A stretch of DNA of 64,000 bases from Paraconiothyrium sp. Pb-2020. Lineage: Eukaryota; Ascomycota; Dothideomycetes; Pleosporales; Didymosphaeriaceae. The stretch lies in assembly GCA_022419385.1 (NCBI GenBank), contig JAJUBI010000001.1, forward strand, positions 1,240,001-1,304,000, in the 5' to 3' direction. The position numbers and the translations under genes were made by a program. Position 1 is the stretch's first letter, and every line of letters begins with the position of its first letter. The notes below the pieces were generated by a model, which saw only the letters and a program-made list of their open reading frames with translations, ran no database searches and was not told where the DNA came from. Below, one piece after another: positions 11,333 through 22,679 of this stretch.

Positions 11333-11765
11333 CGACGCTCGCGCCCGCGCCTCTTGCGCCTCTCCAAGGCGATCAACACTACCTCGGCCGCTTGGCAACG
11401 AGCTGTGGTGTCCTGTCGGAGCGTCGCGCGTTCGCATAAGCCACTACACGGACGCGACGTCAGGACTGTGGAGGAGGCCAAGCAGATTTGGCGCTTGCGT
11501 TGCTTGCCTTGCTCGCGAATCTTGCGTATCTCCTGGGGGAGATCAACGCTTCCAAGACCTCCTGTCGCTTGGCAGCTGCGGTCTTACTCGAGATTGAGGC
11601 TCTGGCACTTGTGCAGAACAAGGCTGATTCGAATACCGTTTGTGATAGCTTGGCATGATCAAAAAGGACATTTGAGACTTTGCGTTACTCGCGTATCGTG
11701 CGCACTTCGTGGGGAAGATCAGCGTTGCCCAGGTCCTTGCACCGCTTGGCAATGAACTGCAGCCC
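11333..11765. repeat. Three degenerate copies of a ~75-90-nt element
   Basis: Related blocks lie at about 11333-11406, 11490-11580 and 11680-11762, spaced roughly 160-190 nt. Shared landmarks are a GATCAACGCT-like core, then a pyrimidine-rich stretch, then CGCTTGGCA. On the minus strand copies 2 and 3 can be read as similar peptides (DLPQEIRKIRE and DLPHEVRTIRE), but the frames are broken by stops. This suggests remnants of a duplicated coding element next to the tRNA gene. Confidence 0.5.
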
Positions 11766-11840
11766 ACCGCCGTGCTGCCTCCTTTTCGAACTGCGCGAGG
11801 TCGATATATGGCATATAATCAGCGAAAAAGCAAAAAGTAA

Positions 11841-11927
11841 CTCTCCCTCGGGGAATCGAACCCCGGTCTCCCGCGCTCGTTATCTTGCAATGACAAGCGG
11901 AAATCATGACCACTAGACCAAGGAAGA
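11841..11927 (-). tRNA. tRNA-Asp (GUC) with 15-nt intron
   Basis: Folded by hand. The 7-bp acceptor stem TCTTCCT/AGGGAGA has one U-G pair and a G discriminator. The D arm carries the A-box GGTCTAGTGG, the anticodon loop TTGTCA carries GUC, and the T arm CGGGG-TTCGATT-CCCCG carries the B-box. A 15-nt intron at 11876-11890 follows the base 3' of the anticodon, the canonical position; removal leaves 72 nt, normal for tRNA-Asp. A T-run downstream on the minus strand (complement of 11824-11836) fits a Pol III terminator. The G73 discriminator and anticodon agree with aspartate identity. Confidence 0.93.
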
Positions 11928-12467
11928 CGTGCTTTGATGTGAAATGACTCTTTGTTTTTATATATATAGTCGATAATGGGAGAGCAGAAACGCTGTTAGG
12001 TCAAGAAGCGGCGCACAAACTAATCTTAGATGGGGTTAGAAGGAAGGCGCAGTGCACAACGCTAAAAGTGAGCCAACTCGAAGTGCATACTCTACATTCG
12101 AGGCAAGTTGATGGAAGTACTTAGAATCATAATTCATCGGGCATCGCGATCCTATTATTCGTGACCTACTTTGCACGCAATGGCCGCTTTCGTGCCTACG
12201 AAGAGTCGACGTGAGCTTCTCATGGCGATTGTATCGCAGAATGTGTATATGCTGCACTTGAAGATAAGGAACGAAAAAACCTCGCCTCAGTAGTAGCCTG
12301 CAAAAACGCTTCGGCTCTGTAGAACGCTCTATCAGACGATGCCCATAAATGCTGCTGCGCATGCAGACATTGTGTATGCAAGATCCGTACACGAAACGTT
12401 TACAATGCAAGCCATGTAGCAATACCGTAAGCTCCACCAGCAAGGCTCACTGGCTTGGCTCCAAATC
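11928..12467. other. Intergenic
   Basis: Contains the upstream region of the tRNA and the 3' flank of the RING-like gene. No supported coding region. Confidence 0.5.
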
Positions 12468-13843
12468 CTACACATGCCACTCGTGCCCCTGCAGCCTCCA
12501 CCCCTCCATCGAAGTATCATCCGGCTCGACGATCCAATTCAGATCATCCATAAAAAAGCGTCCATTGAGTCTGTTCATGCACTCATCAAAGAAATCGTTC
12601 CTGGTCTCTGTGCCATGCAAACCGGCATAAAGGTCGGCAAGCAAACCAAACAGATGGGTTGCCCTATCGAGCCGACTCTGGAGATGATTCTGGTCGTCGA
12701 TTGGGACCAGCTGTAAACCTGGAGTGGGTCGGTGGGCGTCGTACACCTGTTACTGTTACTCAATATAGTCCTCATTGAGAAGAAAGCCATTGACCTACAG
12801 AGTGTCGCACGGCATTGTGGACAGAGATTCGCATTGCGCGTAGTCGAATTGACCCATCTTGATATGCAGGCTTTCCCGAAGGTGTGACCGCAGCGGGTAA
12901 GGCAGAAGGCGCGGTGGCCATCCTTGTACGACTCCGTACATATGCTGCAGTGTCGGTTCTCGTCGTCCTCATCGTAGTAGTCCTCTTCATCGTCATCGTC
13001 GTCCAGAAAGGCATTCCTGACAGCCCCATTGGAAGCTGGTACTGGTGAAGAGGGAGGAGTTAGCAGATAATCATACTCATTACCCTTTGTGCTCTGGACA
13101 ACCGCTGTGTTACCCATCGCGCGGTCATGCCATGGACTGTCCACATGACGCTCGCTCATGACTTCTACTCCAGTCTTAATCTGGACCTGAGGGCCTTCAA
13201 CGTCTTGTCCAAGGCCGTTGACGTCGTGGCCTGGTCCTACGTTCACTAGTTCGTGATCCTCAAGAGTGTTCGACGATAGCTCTCCCCAAACTGTCAATAT
13301 GCGCACAAACTCATCTGCAAGGGATACTCTTAGAGCCGAAATATCGGTGTCGTAGTCCCCACTCATTTGCATTACCTGTAGAGCACGTGGACTGCACGTC
13401 GACATGACCCACCGGCTAGAGAACCGGTTCCGAATATCGATGATGCGAATGTTGACATATGTCAAAATATCAACACTGGACCTGCGCTTTGCACGCCCTG
13501 CAATTTGGTTTGTCCTGGTTATTGCCCTCCGCATGTTGTCATGATCGTGGTGGAACTGGCTTAGAGATGGACCCATGTGGAATAGTCCAACCGCCGCAAC
13601 GACACGCAACCGTTCTTCATAATCATGATTCATTTCTCTCAGGGCGCGAGCGTGCCTGTGCGCTCGTCTTAGGAGCACAGAATCAGTTTCTCGACCTTGT
13701 GCCGCAATCCGTGCTTCGGTTTCGTTGCGAATGCGTTGCACGGTACCAGCTGGGATGATATCAATTTTGACTCGGTTGGGTGGTTGCTGCGACGTTGCGA
13801 TGATGGTAGAGGTAGGACTCCCGCGAACTCCGGGAGGGGCCAT
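12468..13843 (-). CDS. RING-like zinc-finger protein
   Basis: Exon 1 (13843-12799) and exon 2 (12718-12468) join in phase 1 across an 80-nt intron (GTAGGT...CTCCAG), giving 431 aa. Without splicing the frame runs into unrelated sequence just after the finger. The N-terminal 270 residues have no domain I know; a highly acidic Asp/Glu run precedes the finger. The finger reads CSICTESYKDG...CGHTFGKACI...CPQCRATL. The usual fifth ligand (Cys or His after CGHxF) is Gly, a variant I associate with some fungal RING-like proteins, so zinc binding at that site may be altered. It may be an E3 ligase or a protein-interaction module; the target is unknown. Confidence 0.75.
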
Positions 13844-14933
13844 GGTCGCTGGCCAGATGACCTCGGACGGCGACGTCGAGGACCGCGAGATATGGGTGCG
13901 GTGGAATAGAAGTGGGCCGAGAACCGGTGCCCTGACTGAGTTCCAGAGAGGACGGAGGCTAAGTGGTTGTCAATCCTGCGGTCCATACTGAAACCTGATG
14001 GGCTGCAGTACCTCGACTTACAACAACGAACAACTGCCGTTTGTGCCTCTGTGTTGTTTGTGGGTTGATTTGAGAGTGGTGTGGGCTGTAGATCGATCAG
14101 GCAGCAATCGTCGCTGCAAGGGTTGAGCGAGTGAGTCGAGCGCTATATGTATGGAAGAGATATATCTTGAGGTGACAAGCCACCTGGGCCGTTGCGGTAA
14201 CACTGCTCTGATGAAATTATACTGATACCTTAACAAACGATCCATGGTCAGTGCGGTAGGAGGTTCAGGTGAAAGAAAACCTACATGCAAACGATGGTGA
14301 AGGCAAGTTGCAGGTCCAAACATGCGTGGCTATGCGACTATATGTCGTCGCTTCACGCCGAGATCTGTCGGAGGGCAGGAGCTGACGTTTGGAAGGCAGG
14401 ATTACCTCCCAAGGCACAAGTGTTACTGCTGCATGAAGCCCGCCATCGTTACCGGAGCGGAAGGACGGTGAGAGTAGCATCTTCCTTCCGTGCAGAGATC
14501 TATAAAATGTAGAACCTGGGAACATACAACATTTTCGCATGGGAGAAAAGCCTCCGGGTTACCATCTGCCATTTGCATTGTCTATCAAATTTCCCTACTC
14601 CGAAGTGACGCCCGGATTCAAACTGTTGAACACCAAGGAGGATGTTTAGCCATGCCCGGTTAGTGTGCAGCTCTAGGACCTCGCTCTTTCCTCTCTTGGG
14701 ACGCGTATAGGGTAATAAGGACAGCGACCAAAGCAAAAGCGGCCTGTCGCTCGAGTGAATGCATTCTTCTAGGCTCGATTTCATCTCTCTGAAGGTTGAG
14801 TTAGTTTAGCCCCACGCAATGTGAGACGGTCCTACTGACCTCCTGGTTTATCGTTAGTTGAGGGACGAATACAGCGCCTGCATGCAGTCTGAGTATGGGC
14901 CTATATGTGATCAATCATCGCCACTTCAGAGTC
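13844..14933. other. Intergenic
   Basis: About 1.1 kb between the RING-like gene start and the 3' end of Med9. Short open frames exist on the minus strand (for example 14018-14323 and 14265-14540) but have no motifs and overlap one another. Confidence 0.5.
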
Positions 14934-15376
14934 TCACCCCGTCATACTCTGATCAACGTCCTCCGCCTCATGGGATGGCTTCCCAAGCTCCTGTAGTGCC
15001 GACTTCAACTTCGCAATGCGCGCCTCAAGAAACTCAATCTCGTCCTGTTGATCCTCGATCGAGCGATCAATGTCGGGCAGCGCCATGACGGCCTTCCGCG
15101 CCTTTTGTAGCTTGAGCTTGACCTCAGTGGCTGCGGTGGAGACTTGCTGTATGTCGAGCGGGCCATCGGCGGAAGGCTGCCCTGGGATCGGTGCTGCACC
15201 CGGAGGTTGGATGGAAGTGCTGATAAGGCGACTAAGGACGCGGTGCAGATCGGGGAGGATGTCGAACGACGATGGCGGCGGGAGAGTAGCCGTAGCCTGT
15301 TGCGGTGCCTGCGCTGGGTGGGCGCGACCGATGCTCTTCCCGAAGCGGGCGCGTGGGGTGTCGCGGCGCCGGACAT
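14934..15376 (-). CDS. MED9: Mediator complex subunit 9, with frame break
   Basis: Subunit of the Mediator middle module linking activators to RNA polymerase II. The C-terminal part is clear: PPPSSFDILPDLHRVLSRL, then VKLKLQKARKAVMALPDIDR, then an acidic coiled coil with DEIEFLEARIAKL, ending at the TGA at 14934-14936. No ATG or GTG opens this frame upstream. The best start is the ATG at 15376 (strong GCCGCCATG context, MSGAATPHAP...), which lies in another frame. Start to stop spans 443 nt, one short of a whole number of codons, so the gene needs one extra base between about 15310 and 15370. I see no plausible intron in so short an interval. Either the assembly lost a base or this copy is mutated. 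Intact length would be about 147 aa. Confidence 0.75.
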
Positions 15377-15815
15377 GGCGGCTTGTTGTTTGGGGCGGTG
15401 CGCAGTTTGGGTCGAGTAGGAGGCTTTGGTGTTGAGCTGTGTATCCGGACTAAGCGCGTCTTCGTACGAGGCGGGTGGCTGCAGAGCCGTCCCGCGTCGA
15501 CGTCGGCTATGGACTGATGTCTCTCGACGTGTCGAACGAATCACGGGGTCGGACTTATGCTTTTTCTCACGCGTTATCTGCGCGCGGGTGTAAGGTTGGA
15601 TGGTGTGACGTTGAGGCGCAAGGCTTTTGATGGGAGCGAGCCCCGCTTAGCCTGGGTCCTGCCCCTCCAACTTCTGCAGCACCTTTGCAGCACCTCAATC
15701 GTGGTCGCAGTCAGCACACACGCATTCTCGGTGCCCGAAGTCCAATCCTCCTCCACTGTCATCTTCAACGCTCTCTTTCGCCCGCCCCAACTTTCCCCAG
15801 CAATTGGTCTTCACC
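15377..15815. promoter_or_regulatory. Divergent promoter of MED9 and phosphoglycerate mutase
   Basis: The 439 nt between the two divergent start codons. The last 150 nt before the mutase start are C/T rich (TTCTGCAGC, CTCTCTTTCG, CTTTCCCC), as in strongly expressed fungal housekeeping genes. Specific sites cannot be named. Confidence 0.5.
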
Positions 15816-17475
15816 ATGGCGAAGGTCGACCAGAAAACGGTCCTCATCGTCATTGACGGTTGGGGAGTTGCCAGCGAGAAGTCGCCCAAGAATGGCGATG
15901 CCATTCTCGCTGCTGACACGCCATGCATGGACGATTTCGCAAGGGACGGTTCCAAGACCGCCCAGGGTTATACCGAGCTCGAGGCGTCTTCGCTCGCAGT
16001 TGGCCTTCCGGAAGGTTTGATGGGCAACAGCGAGGTCGGCCACTTAAACATTGGTGCTGGTCGTGTTGTCTGGCAGGATGTCGTGCGAATTGACCAGACT
16101 ATCAAAAAGGGCGAACTCAACAAGAACCAGAACATCCTTGAGTCGTTCAATCGCGCGAAGAATGGCAACGGCAGGCTGCACTTGGCCGGTCTAGTCTCAG
16201 ACGGTGGTGTCCACTCGCACATTAATCACGTCGTTGCTCTTCTCAAGGTTGCTAAAGAAATTGGTGTACCGTACGTTTTTATCCACTTCTTTGGCGATGG
16301 TCGAGACACCGACCCCAAGTCGGCTGCTGGGTATATGGAAGATCTGCTGAAGGCTACCAAAGAGGTCGGCATCGGTGAGATTGCCACTGTCGTTGGGCGT
16401 TACTACATCATGGATCGCGACAAGAGGTGGGAACGTGTTGAGATCGGTCTGAAGGGTCTTGTCACTGGGGAGGGTGAGGATGCGGAAGATCCAGTAGCTG
16501 CCATCAAGGCGAAATACGAACAAGGAGAGACTGACGAGTTCTTGAAACCCATCATTGTGGGAGGAAAGGAGCGAAGAATACAAGGTAAATAATCTAAGTT
16601 GAGTACCCAGATGTCCTTGAGCTAATTGGTGCAGATGGCGACACTGTCTTCACTTTCAACTACCGGTCGGATCGTGTGCGCGAGCTCACTCAGCTTTTGG
16701 GTGGGTTTGACCGCTCACCACGGCCAGACTTCCCGTACCCCAAGGACATCAGCCTGACCACCATGACTCAATACAACCAGAAATTTCCATACCCCATCGC
16801 TTTTCCGCCACAGAAAATGAACGATGTGCTCGCGGAGTGGCTGGCTAAGCAGGGTGTTAAGCAGTGTCATATCGCGGAAACGGAAAAGTACGCACACGTC
16901 ACGTTCTTCTTCAACGGTGGTGTCGAGAAGCAGTTCGAGAACGAGGAGCGCGACATGATACCCTCTCCCAAGGTCGCCACTTACGATAAGGAGCCCAAGA
17001 TGAGCGCCATGGCCGTGGCAGACAAGACTGTGGAGCGCATCAAGGAGGGCAAGTTTGAGTTTATCATGCTCAACTTTGCACCTCCGGACATGGTCGGTCA
17101 CACTGGTGTTTACGAAGCGGCCATCGAGGGCGTCACCGAGACCGACAAGTCTATCAAGAAGATCTACGAGCAATGCAAGGAGAGCGGATACGTGTTGTTC
17201 GTCACTGCTGACCATGGGTAAGCTCACATAAATACCTCAAGCCTTCCCTACTGACACCTCTCAGCAACGCAGAAGAGATGCTCAACGAGGAGGGTAAGCC
17301 AAAAACGTCGCATACCACCAACAAGGTTCCCTTCGTTATGGCCAATGCACCCGAAAGCTTCTCTCTTAAGAAGACGGACGGTGTGCTCGGAGATGTTGCG
17401 CCTACGCTGCTAGAAGTCATGGGTCTACCGCAGGCCGAGGATATGGACGGCCACAGCCTGCTCGTCAAGTCGTAA
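15816..17475 (+). CDS. 2,3-bisphosphoglycerate-independent phosphoglycerate mutase
   Basis: Glycolytic and gluconeogenic enzyme interconverting 3- and 2-phosphoglycerate in the cytosol. Three exons (15816-16584, 16635-17217, 17265-17475) with introns of 50 and 47 nt give 520 aa, the family length. Metal-binding VIDGWG lies near the N-terminus. GNSEVGHLNIGAGR carries the serine that is phosphorylated during catalysis. DGRDTDP, GRYYIMDRDKRW, FNYRSDR and HIAETEKYAHVT line the substrate site. APPDMVGHTG, VTADHGNAEEM and HTTNKVPF supply the remaining metal ligands. Both joins fall inside conserved motifs (RIQ-DGDTVF and TADHG-NAEE), which confirms them. Filamentous fungi use this manganese enzyme rather than the cofactor-dependent yeast form. 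Confidence 0.97.
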
Positions 17476-18204
17476 AGTACCACCTCTTCGACGATTCTAC
17501 CCGTCTAACGCATTTGAGGAGCAGTGGATCGAGCCCACCGTCTAAGCGTCAACGTACAGACTAGATAGATGTCGCTTCCTTGAGCAAGAGCTGGCCCAGT
17601 GTCGGCTGGCATTCTTCTCAAAGAGTTGCGGATACCATTTGATGTAGATAGAGAAAAGTTATGAATAGATGACCATGAAGATGTACGAGCACCTTTTGAA
17701 AGGTCCACCTGCCAAAAGGGACAAGCCAATGACAGGGGTCCTGACCCAGTGCGCGCACCCCACCACGCCGCCAGAACACCAGACGGGAACCAGCCCGGCC
17801 TCACTTTCCACCTGCCACTCTCTGTCTGCTGCTGAGCAACATCTTACTTACGTCTACCTGCTGTCAAGTTTTTGCGTGCGTTCCAGCTTGCTACATTGCC
17901 GACGCCGCGCTGCTGTTGACCCCACTGCCGCGGGGAACCCCATGAGCTGACGAACAACTTACCTACAATCACCAAACGCCATCGCCCTAGGCGCCCTGTA
18001 GATCCGCTGATTCTGGGAGCGGAGGCTACGTAGCCCGCCCTCACCACCACCTCCTCGGTTGGCTTCGAGCGCGCGCGCCCTCCACGTCGGCCCGAAACAT
18101 CAGGTCAGCAGCCCAAGGCTGAACATCCCACCAGCACCGTCACGCCGCTCCGCTGGCGCCGACGACCGTTCGTATACCCGGAACGGCTTTTCTACAAGTT
18201 TAAG
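17476..18204. other. Intergenic, includes kinase promoter
   Basis: 3' flank of the mutase and upstream region of the CaMK gene. No gene seen. Confidence 0.5.
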
Positions 18205-19551
18205 ATGGCCTCAAACGGCGGATCGGGCGCGCACACGCTGCAAGCGCAAGCACAAGCGCAGGTACAACCATGTCGCTATAAGACAGGAAAGACATTGGGA
18301 GCGGGCAGCTATTCGGTTGTGAAGGAGTGCGTACACATTGATACGGGGAGGTATTATGCGGCAAAGGTCATCAACAAGCGACTGATGGCGGGAAGGGAAC
18401 ACATGGTGAGTTTCCGCTGTATATGCTGCACACTGGAGCTTATGCCCGCCAGGTCCGGAACGAGATTGCCGTCCTGAAGCGTGTGTCCATGGGACACAGG
18501 AACATTCTGACGCTTGTCGACTACTTTGAGACCATGAACAATCGTATGATCACTTGAGACCGCTGCAGAAGCAATTGCTAATCTACACTCAGTCTATCTG
18601 GTCACCGACCTTGCTCTAGGAGGCGAGCTCTTCGATCGCATCTGTCGCAAAGGAAACTACTACGAGTCAGATGCTGCCGACCTCATTCGTGCCACCCTCT
18701 CTGCCGTTGCGTACTTACACGACCACGGCATCGTACATCGGGATCTGAAACCCGAGAATTTGCTCTTCCGTACCCCAGAGGACAATGCAGATCTGCTCAT
18801 CGCAGACTTTGGTCTATCGCGTATAATGGATGAGGAACAGTTCCATGTACTGACAACGACATGCGGTACGCCTGGCTATATGGCGCCCGAGATCTTTAGG
18901 AAAACCGGACACGGAAAACCTGTGTGAGTATATTAGGAGACAACGTTGTCATTGCTAACAGAGTTCAGCGATATTTGGGCAATTGGTGTCATAACCTACT
19001 TCCTGCTTTGCGGCTACACTCCATTTGACCGTGATTCCAATCTCGAGGAGATGCAGGCTATCCTAGTTGCCGACTACTCCTTCACGCCTCTCGAATACTG
19101 GCGCGGTGTCTCCCTCAAGGCTCGTGAGTTCATCCGCCGCTGCCTCACAGTTGACCCAGCCGCGCGCATGACCGCCCACGAAGCACTCTCGCATCCCTGG
19201 ATCGCAGACCTTGGAGAGATCTCTGCTGAAGGCGAGGAGGATCTACTCCCGACCGTGAAGAAGAATTTCAACGCTAGGCGCACACTTCACGCTGCTATCG
19301 ACACTATACGTGCTATCAACCAGCTACGGGCTGGGGGTGCAGCAGGCATGATGGACGGTGTCAGATCTGGAGAGCCGAGACGAGGCGCGCCTCCAGTCAA
19401 CGTACCGCAACCCGTTGCGGATGAGGATCCCATGGACATTGACAAAATCGACAGCCGGGGCAATGGCCATGGACAGACGGACGAGATGATTAAAGAGCAG
19501 GAGCGACGGATCCACGAAACACAGCAAGGACTCTGGGCTGGGAGGAGATGA
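18205..19551 (+). CDS. Calcium/calmodulin-dependent protein kinase type I
   Basis: Ser/Thr kinase of the CaMK group. Four exons (18205-18405, 18453-18543, 18593-18923, 18969-19551), with introns of 47, 49 and 45 nt, give 401 aa. The Gly loop is GAGSYSVV, the ATP lysine is in AAKVINK, the catalytic loop is HRDLKPEN, and the metal site is ADFGLS. The activation segment has TTTCGTPGYMAPE with a threonine where an upstream CaMKK would act, and DIWAIGVI marks helix F. The kinase domain ends near residue 295 (HPWIADL), followed by a basic helix (TVKKNFNARRTLHAAIDTI) placed where the autoinhibitory/calmodulin-binding segment lies in CaMKI. It resembles Aspergillus CmkA-type kinases. The N-terminus carries an unusual Gln-Ala run (QAQAQAQVQ). 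Confidence 0.95.
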
Positions 19552-20444
19552 TTGACGGCGACTTCTCATGATATAAGATCTAGCCATATAACTGGGTTCA
19601 TGTATAGCGTTGGCAGGCTCTCAGGGTCTGCTTGGATGTACCAACGCTCAGCCGGGAGATTAGGGCGCCTACGATTAAACGACTTCTCTCGCATCGAACA
19701 ACGTATTATCGCCCTTTTTGAAGAGCTTTGTTTAATCATACAACTAGGTAAGACCACAAAGTGCCACACAGCAAGTCGTACCCTCGTTCGATGCTGATCT
19801 AGGCCTGTGTCCGGAGAGCGTCGTATTCTATTGTGAGCTGTTCTACCAGCAGATCTCATATATGTGGTTTATTAATCTCTACAATATGTTTCCCCTCATG
19901 CACACTCATAAGCTCGCAGTCGTTATCAAGTATCATCAGTCACCAGCATCAGGAGCCAATGCTGAAGCGCACAGGTGCGGCGGACAGGCTTTCCGTAAGC
20001 GCGAAAATTTCTAGCATGGCATTTGACGTATAGCAGCAGGTTTGTATGTCTCCATGACTTTATTGAGCTCGTGCAATGATATGAAGTGGAGTTAGGGTGA
20101 GGTGGTAGGAATGTCGGCACGAAAGCATATGAAGGGCGGTGAGATACGCTCAATCCTATCTACAACTACAATACATCTATGCATATCCCTTCACATATGT
20201 TAACATACCCACCGAGCTCAAAAGCTCCACACTGCCCCTTCCCTCCAAATCTCACAATCAACTTTCCAAGCCTTCACTACCAAGTATAGCGAATAACATT
20301 ATGTCTGCTCAGTCTTGCCTAGTTTGAAGAACTACTTTAGATTCGATATAGTCCTACCTCTGCTAGAGTCAGCGTTCTCCCTTTAAAGCCCTTGAATCCG
20401 TAATGTTTTGCGTATCACCAACGCTCTCACAATACATCGAAAAA
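19552..20444. other. Intergenic
   Basis: About 900 nt after the kinase gene, AT-richer than the genes. Only short frames without motifs. Confidence 0.5.
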
Positions 20445-20870
20445 CATGGCAGAGCCGCTGCACTTCACCAAGCTTTGGCTTAAGCGCAAGACGTATAGTA
20501 TCACTATCCCCAAACGAGAGAAGGATCTGGAGGTGCACAGCGCGAGCGATCAGGCGCCACCCGAACGACACGCGCTGCATCCCCATATACTACAGAAGCG
20601 CCACTGTCCAACCGCCGTCTGACCCCACTATCTAGTTCTTCCAAACTTGCGTGGAAGTTCAGGCATATTCGAAGGAATCTGCTGCGCCAGCTGGTGACAG
20701 ATCCAGGCGCGCCTCTGCTTGGAATATCGTTCACCCCCTATTCGGAAAAAGGCTGTCCGTTCACTCATGCGCAGTTGCCTGCTTCGATGGCCCGCCTCGC
20801 CGTCCAAGGCAAGGGTCCCTGTTTCTCAAGATTTGAACCTTCCAGAACATTATCAGGATGATTTACTATG
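20445..20870 (+). CDS. Possible small gene with a frame break
   Basis: An ATG at 20445 opens a 58-codon frame (MAEPLHFTKLWLKRKTYSIT...) that stops near 20620. The next frame, offset by one base, is open from about 20500 to 20870 and reads like protein (KLAWKFRHIRRNLLRQLV, TDPGAPLLGISFTPYSEKGC) but has no ATG before its last third. Joined with one inserted base the two would give roughly 140 residues. I do not recognise the protein. It may be a real gene with a lost base, a spliced gene whose intron I missed, or a decaying copy. Confidence 0.35.
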
Positions 20871-21412
20871 TATGATCGCTGCCTCGATTGATCATTGATG
20901 GCACCTCTTTCCTTTCTCGGCCGTCTCAAGGTTGAACACGAAACACGCTAACTAGATAAACAAGCTTCCACCACTTGACGATCTCTTGAGCATCCGCATA
21001 GCTTTGTACATGATGCTCGATTGATCGTGGTTTTCCGATCTAAATTTGGCGTACCCATCCCGTAAGCCGATCCGCCCCCACAACTCCACCACCAGCCACA
21101 CTCATGCTCCCACATCTGGAAAGACCTTTGCACGCTGCGTCCTAGCGCACGCTTCGTCAGCGCTGCTTCGGGCTTGAGACGGTCAGCGTGGCTGCATTAA
21201 CCGCATCGCGGGAAAAAGATTATTGGCTCTGTGGCTCGACGTGTTCGGTCTATGGACATTAGTCGTGCGGGAGCTGACGATGGCGAAGCTGTCAGTAGGT
21301 AACTGTATAAGAGGGCGATTCCGTAGTTTGATGAGCGGCGAGGGTGACTAACATATGTTTAATTTGCATCTTGCGGATTGCTTCCAGAGGCTTAGGGAAA
21401 AAATTGGAACAC
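20871..21412. other. Intergenic
   Basis: No coding evidence. Probably contains the promoter, and perhaps a first exon, of the four-TM protein gene. Confidence 0.45.
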
Positions 21413-22391
21413 ATGGCTACAAAAAGTTATAACGAGTCGCGTTCGCTGTCGATGGACCAGCAGCAACAGCAACATCTTCTTTCGTCGCCACTAGGACCGC
21501 CGGAAAATCATTCAAGAGGCTCATCCGGACGTCCAACCCCGCTGAAGCCGCTTCACGTAGTTACGTCGATGGACGCAGGACAGCAGACGAAGAGACAGAC
21601 TTGTGGACTTTGACGGGCTGAGGAAGGCTCACGAACAGGATTCTGTGCGTAATTCTCGTGGTATCCATCCTCTAAATGATACTAACCATGCGTAGGCCCT
21701 CAAAGCACGCATCCGCCGGCTACGCGTCATCTCCCGCGTCCTCGCCCTCCTCATCTCCATTGCAGTCTTCATCCCCATCTCCCTGACCCTCCACAAATTT
21801 CTGACCACCCAGAATGTCTACCGCGACGTCACCAAAGATGGCGTCACCACGCACCGCACCGCCTGGGCAAATGACTCCAAAGTCTGGCCTACGTGGATGT
21901 ACTTCCTCGTCGCTGGCATATCGGTTCTGCTCAACTTTACCATCATCTTTGCGTACAAGTTCGGCGTTGAGAAGGCAAATAAAGCCGCTACGGTGGCGAC
22001 GACGTTCACGTGGCTGGTCATGCTTGGGAACGTCGTGGTGTGGTGTGTAGCTGCGGGTCTGTACCGCATAGAGAAAGACAAGGATGGGAAGAGCAACGAT
22101 TTATGGGGCTGGACGTGCAGTCCGGCTGCACGAGCGATACAGAAAGAATTTGCGCATGAGGTAGACTTTGACAAGTTTTGCAAAGTTCAAGTGAGTTTGA
22201 GATGCCATTGGTAGAGGCTGCTCGTGCTGACGGTGGACCAGAGTATCTCGTGGTACATTGGACTTGCGCAGGTTGGAGCGGCGGTGTTGACCTTTGTGAC
22301 TTACGTGTTTGTGTTTGTGAGGAGGAGCGGGAAGAAAAGCATGAAGAAGAGGCATTCGCAGATGGTCGGCCAGTATCCGACGAACTACTAG
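21413..22391 (+). CDS. Four-TM fungal membrane protein, N-terminal frame breaks
   Basis: The C-terminal two-thirds are secure: an exon ending at 21644, a 51-nt intron (branch ACTAAC at 21681), exon 21696-22190, a 51-nt intron, exon 22242-22391. Four hydrophobic spans are visible (VISRVLALLISIAVFIPISL; YFLVAGISVLLNFTIIFAY; FTWLVMLGNVVVWCVAAGLY; GLAQVGAAVLTFVTYVFVFV), a MARVEL-like layout, with a soluble loop holding KDGKSNDLWGWTCS and a basic C-terminus. The N-terminus is scattered over three frames: MDQQQQQHLLSS from ATG 21413 or 21452, then GKSFKRLIRTSNPAEAASRS, then LVDFDGLRKAHEQDS. Each change corresponds to one missing base (about 21480-21500 and 21598-21602). A spliced first exon could explain the first jump but not the second. 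Function unknown. Confidence 0.7.
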
Positions 22392-22679
22392 AAGCCAATA
22401 GGGTGCAGATGCGCTGTGATAGATATTTCGACTACAGATCTTATTGATGTCCTAGATGCTTGTTCTTCGTGATGACAAGGAAGCCTTAATTGAGTATGAG
22501 TTGGTAGGGATCGTATGAAGTGCTTTCATGTGGCTGACCCTGGACCGATCTATGCTACTTGACTCGTGATAAAGCCCTAAATACTATAGGTACATTTCCT
22601 TGGAAGCCCATTGAACGTCGATGCTACGAACTCCATGTACGCCGCCTAAAGAAAACCGTCTTACAGATGCAGTAGAGCA
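22392..22679. other. Convergent 3' ends
   Basis: 288 nt between the stop codons of the membrane protein and Nup42 genes; expected to hold both polyadenylation regions. Confidence 0.5.
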
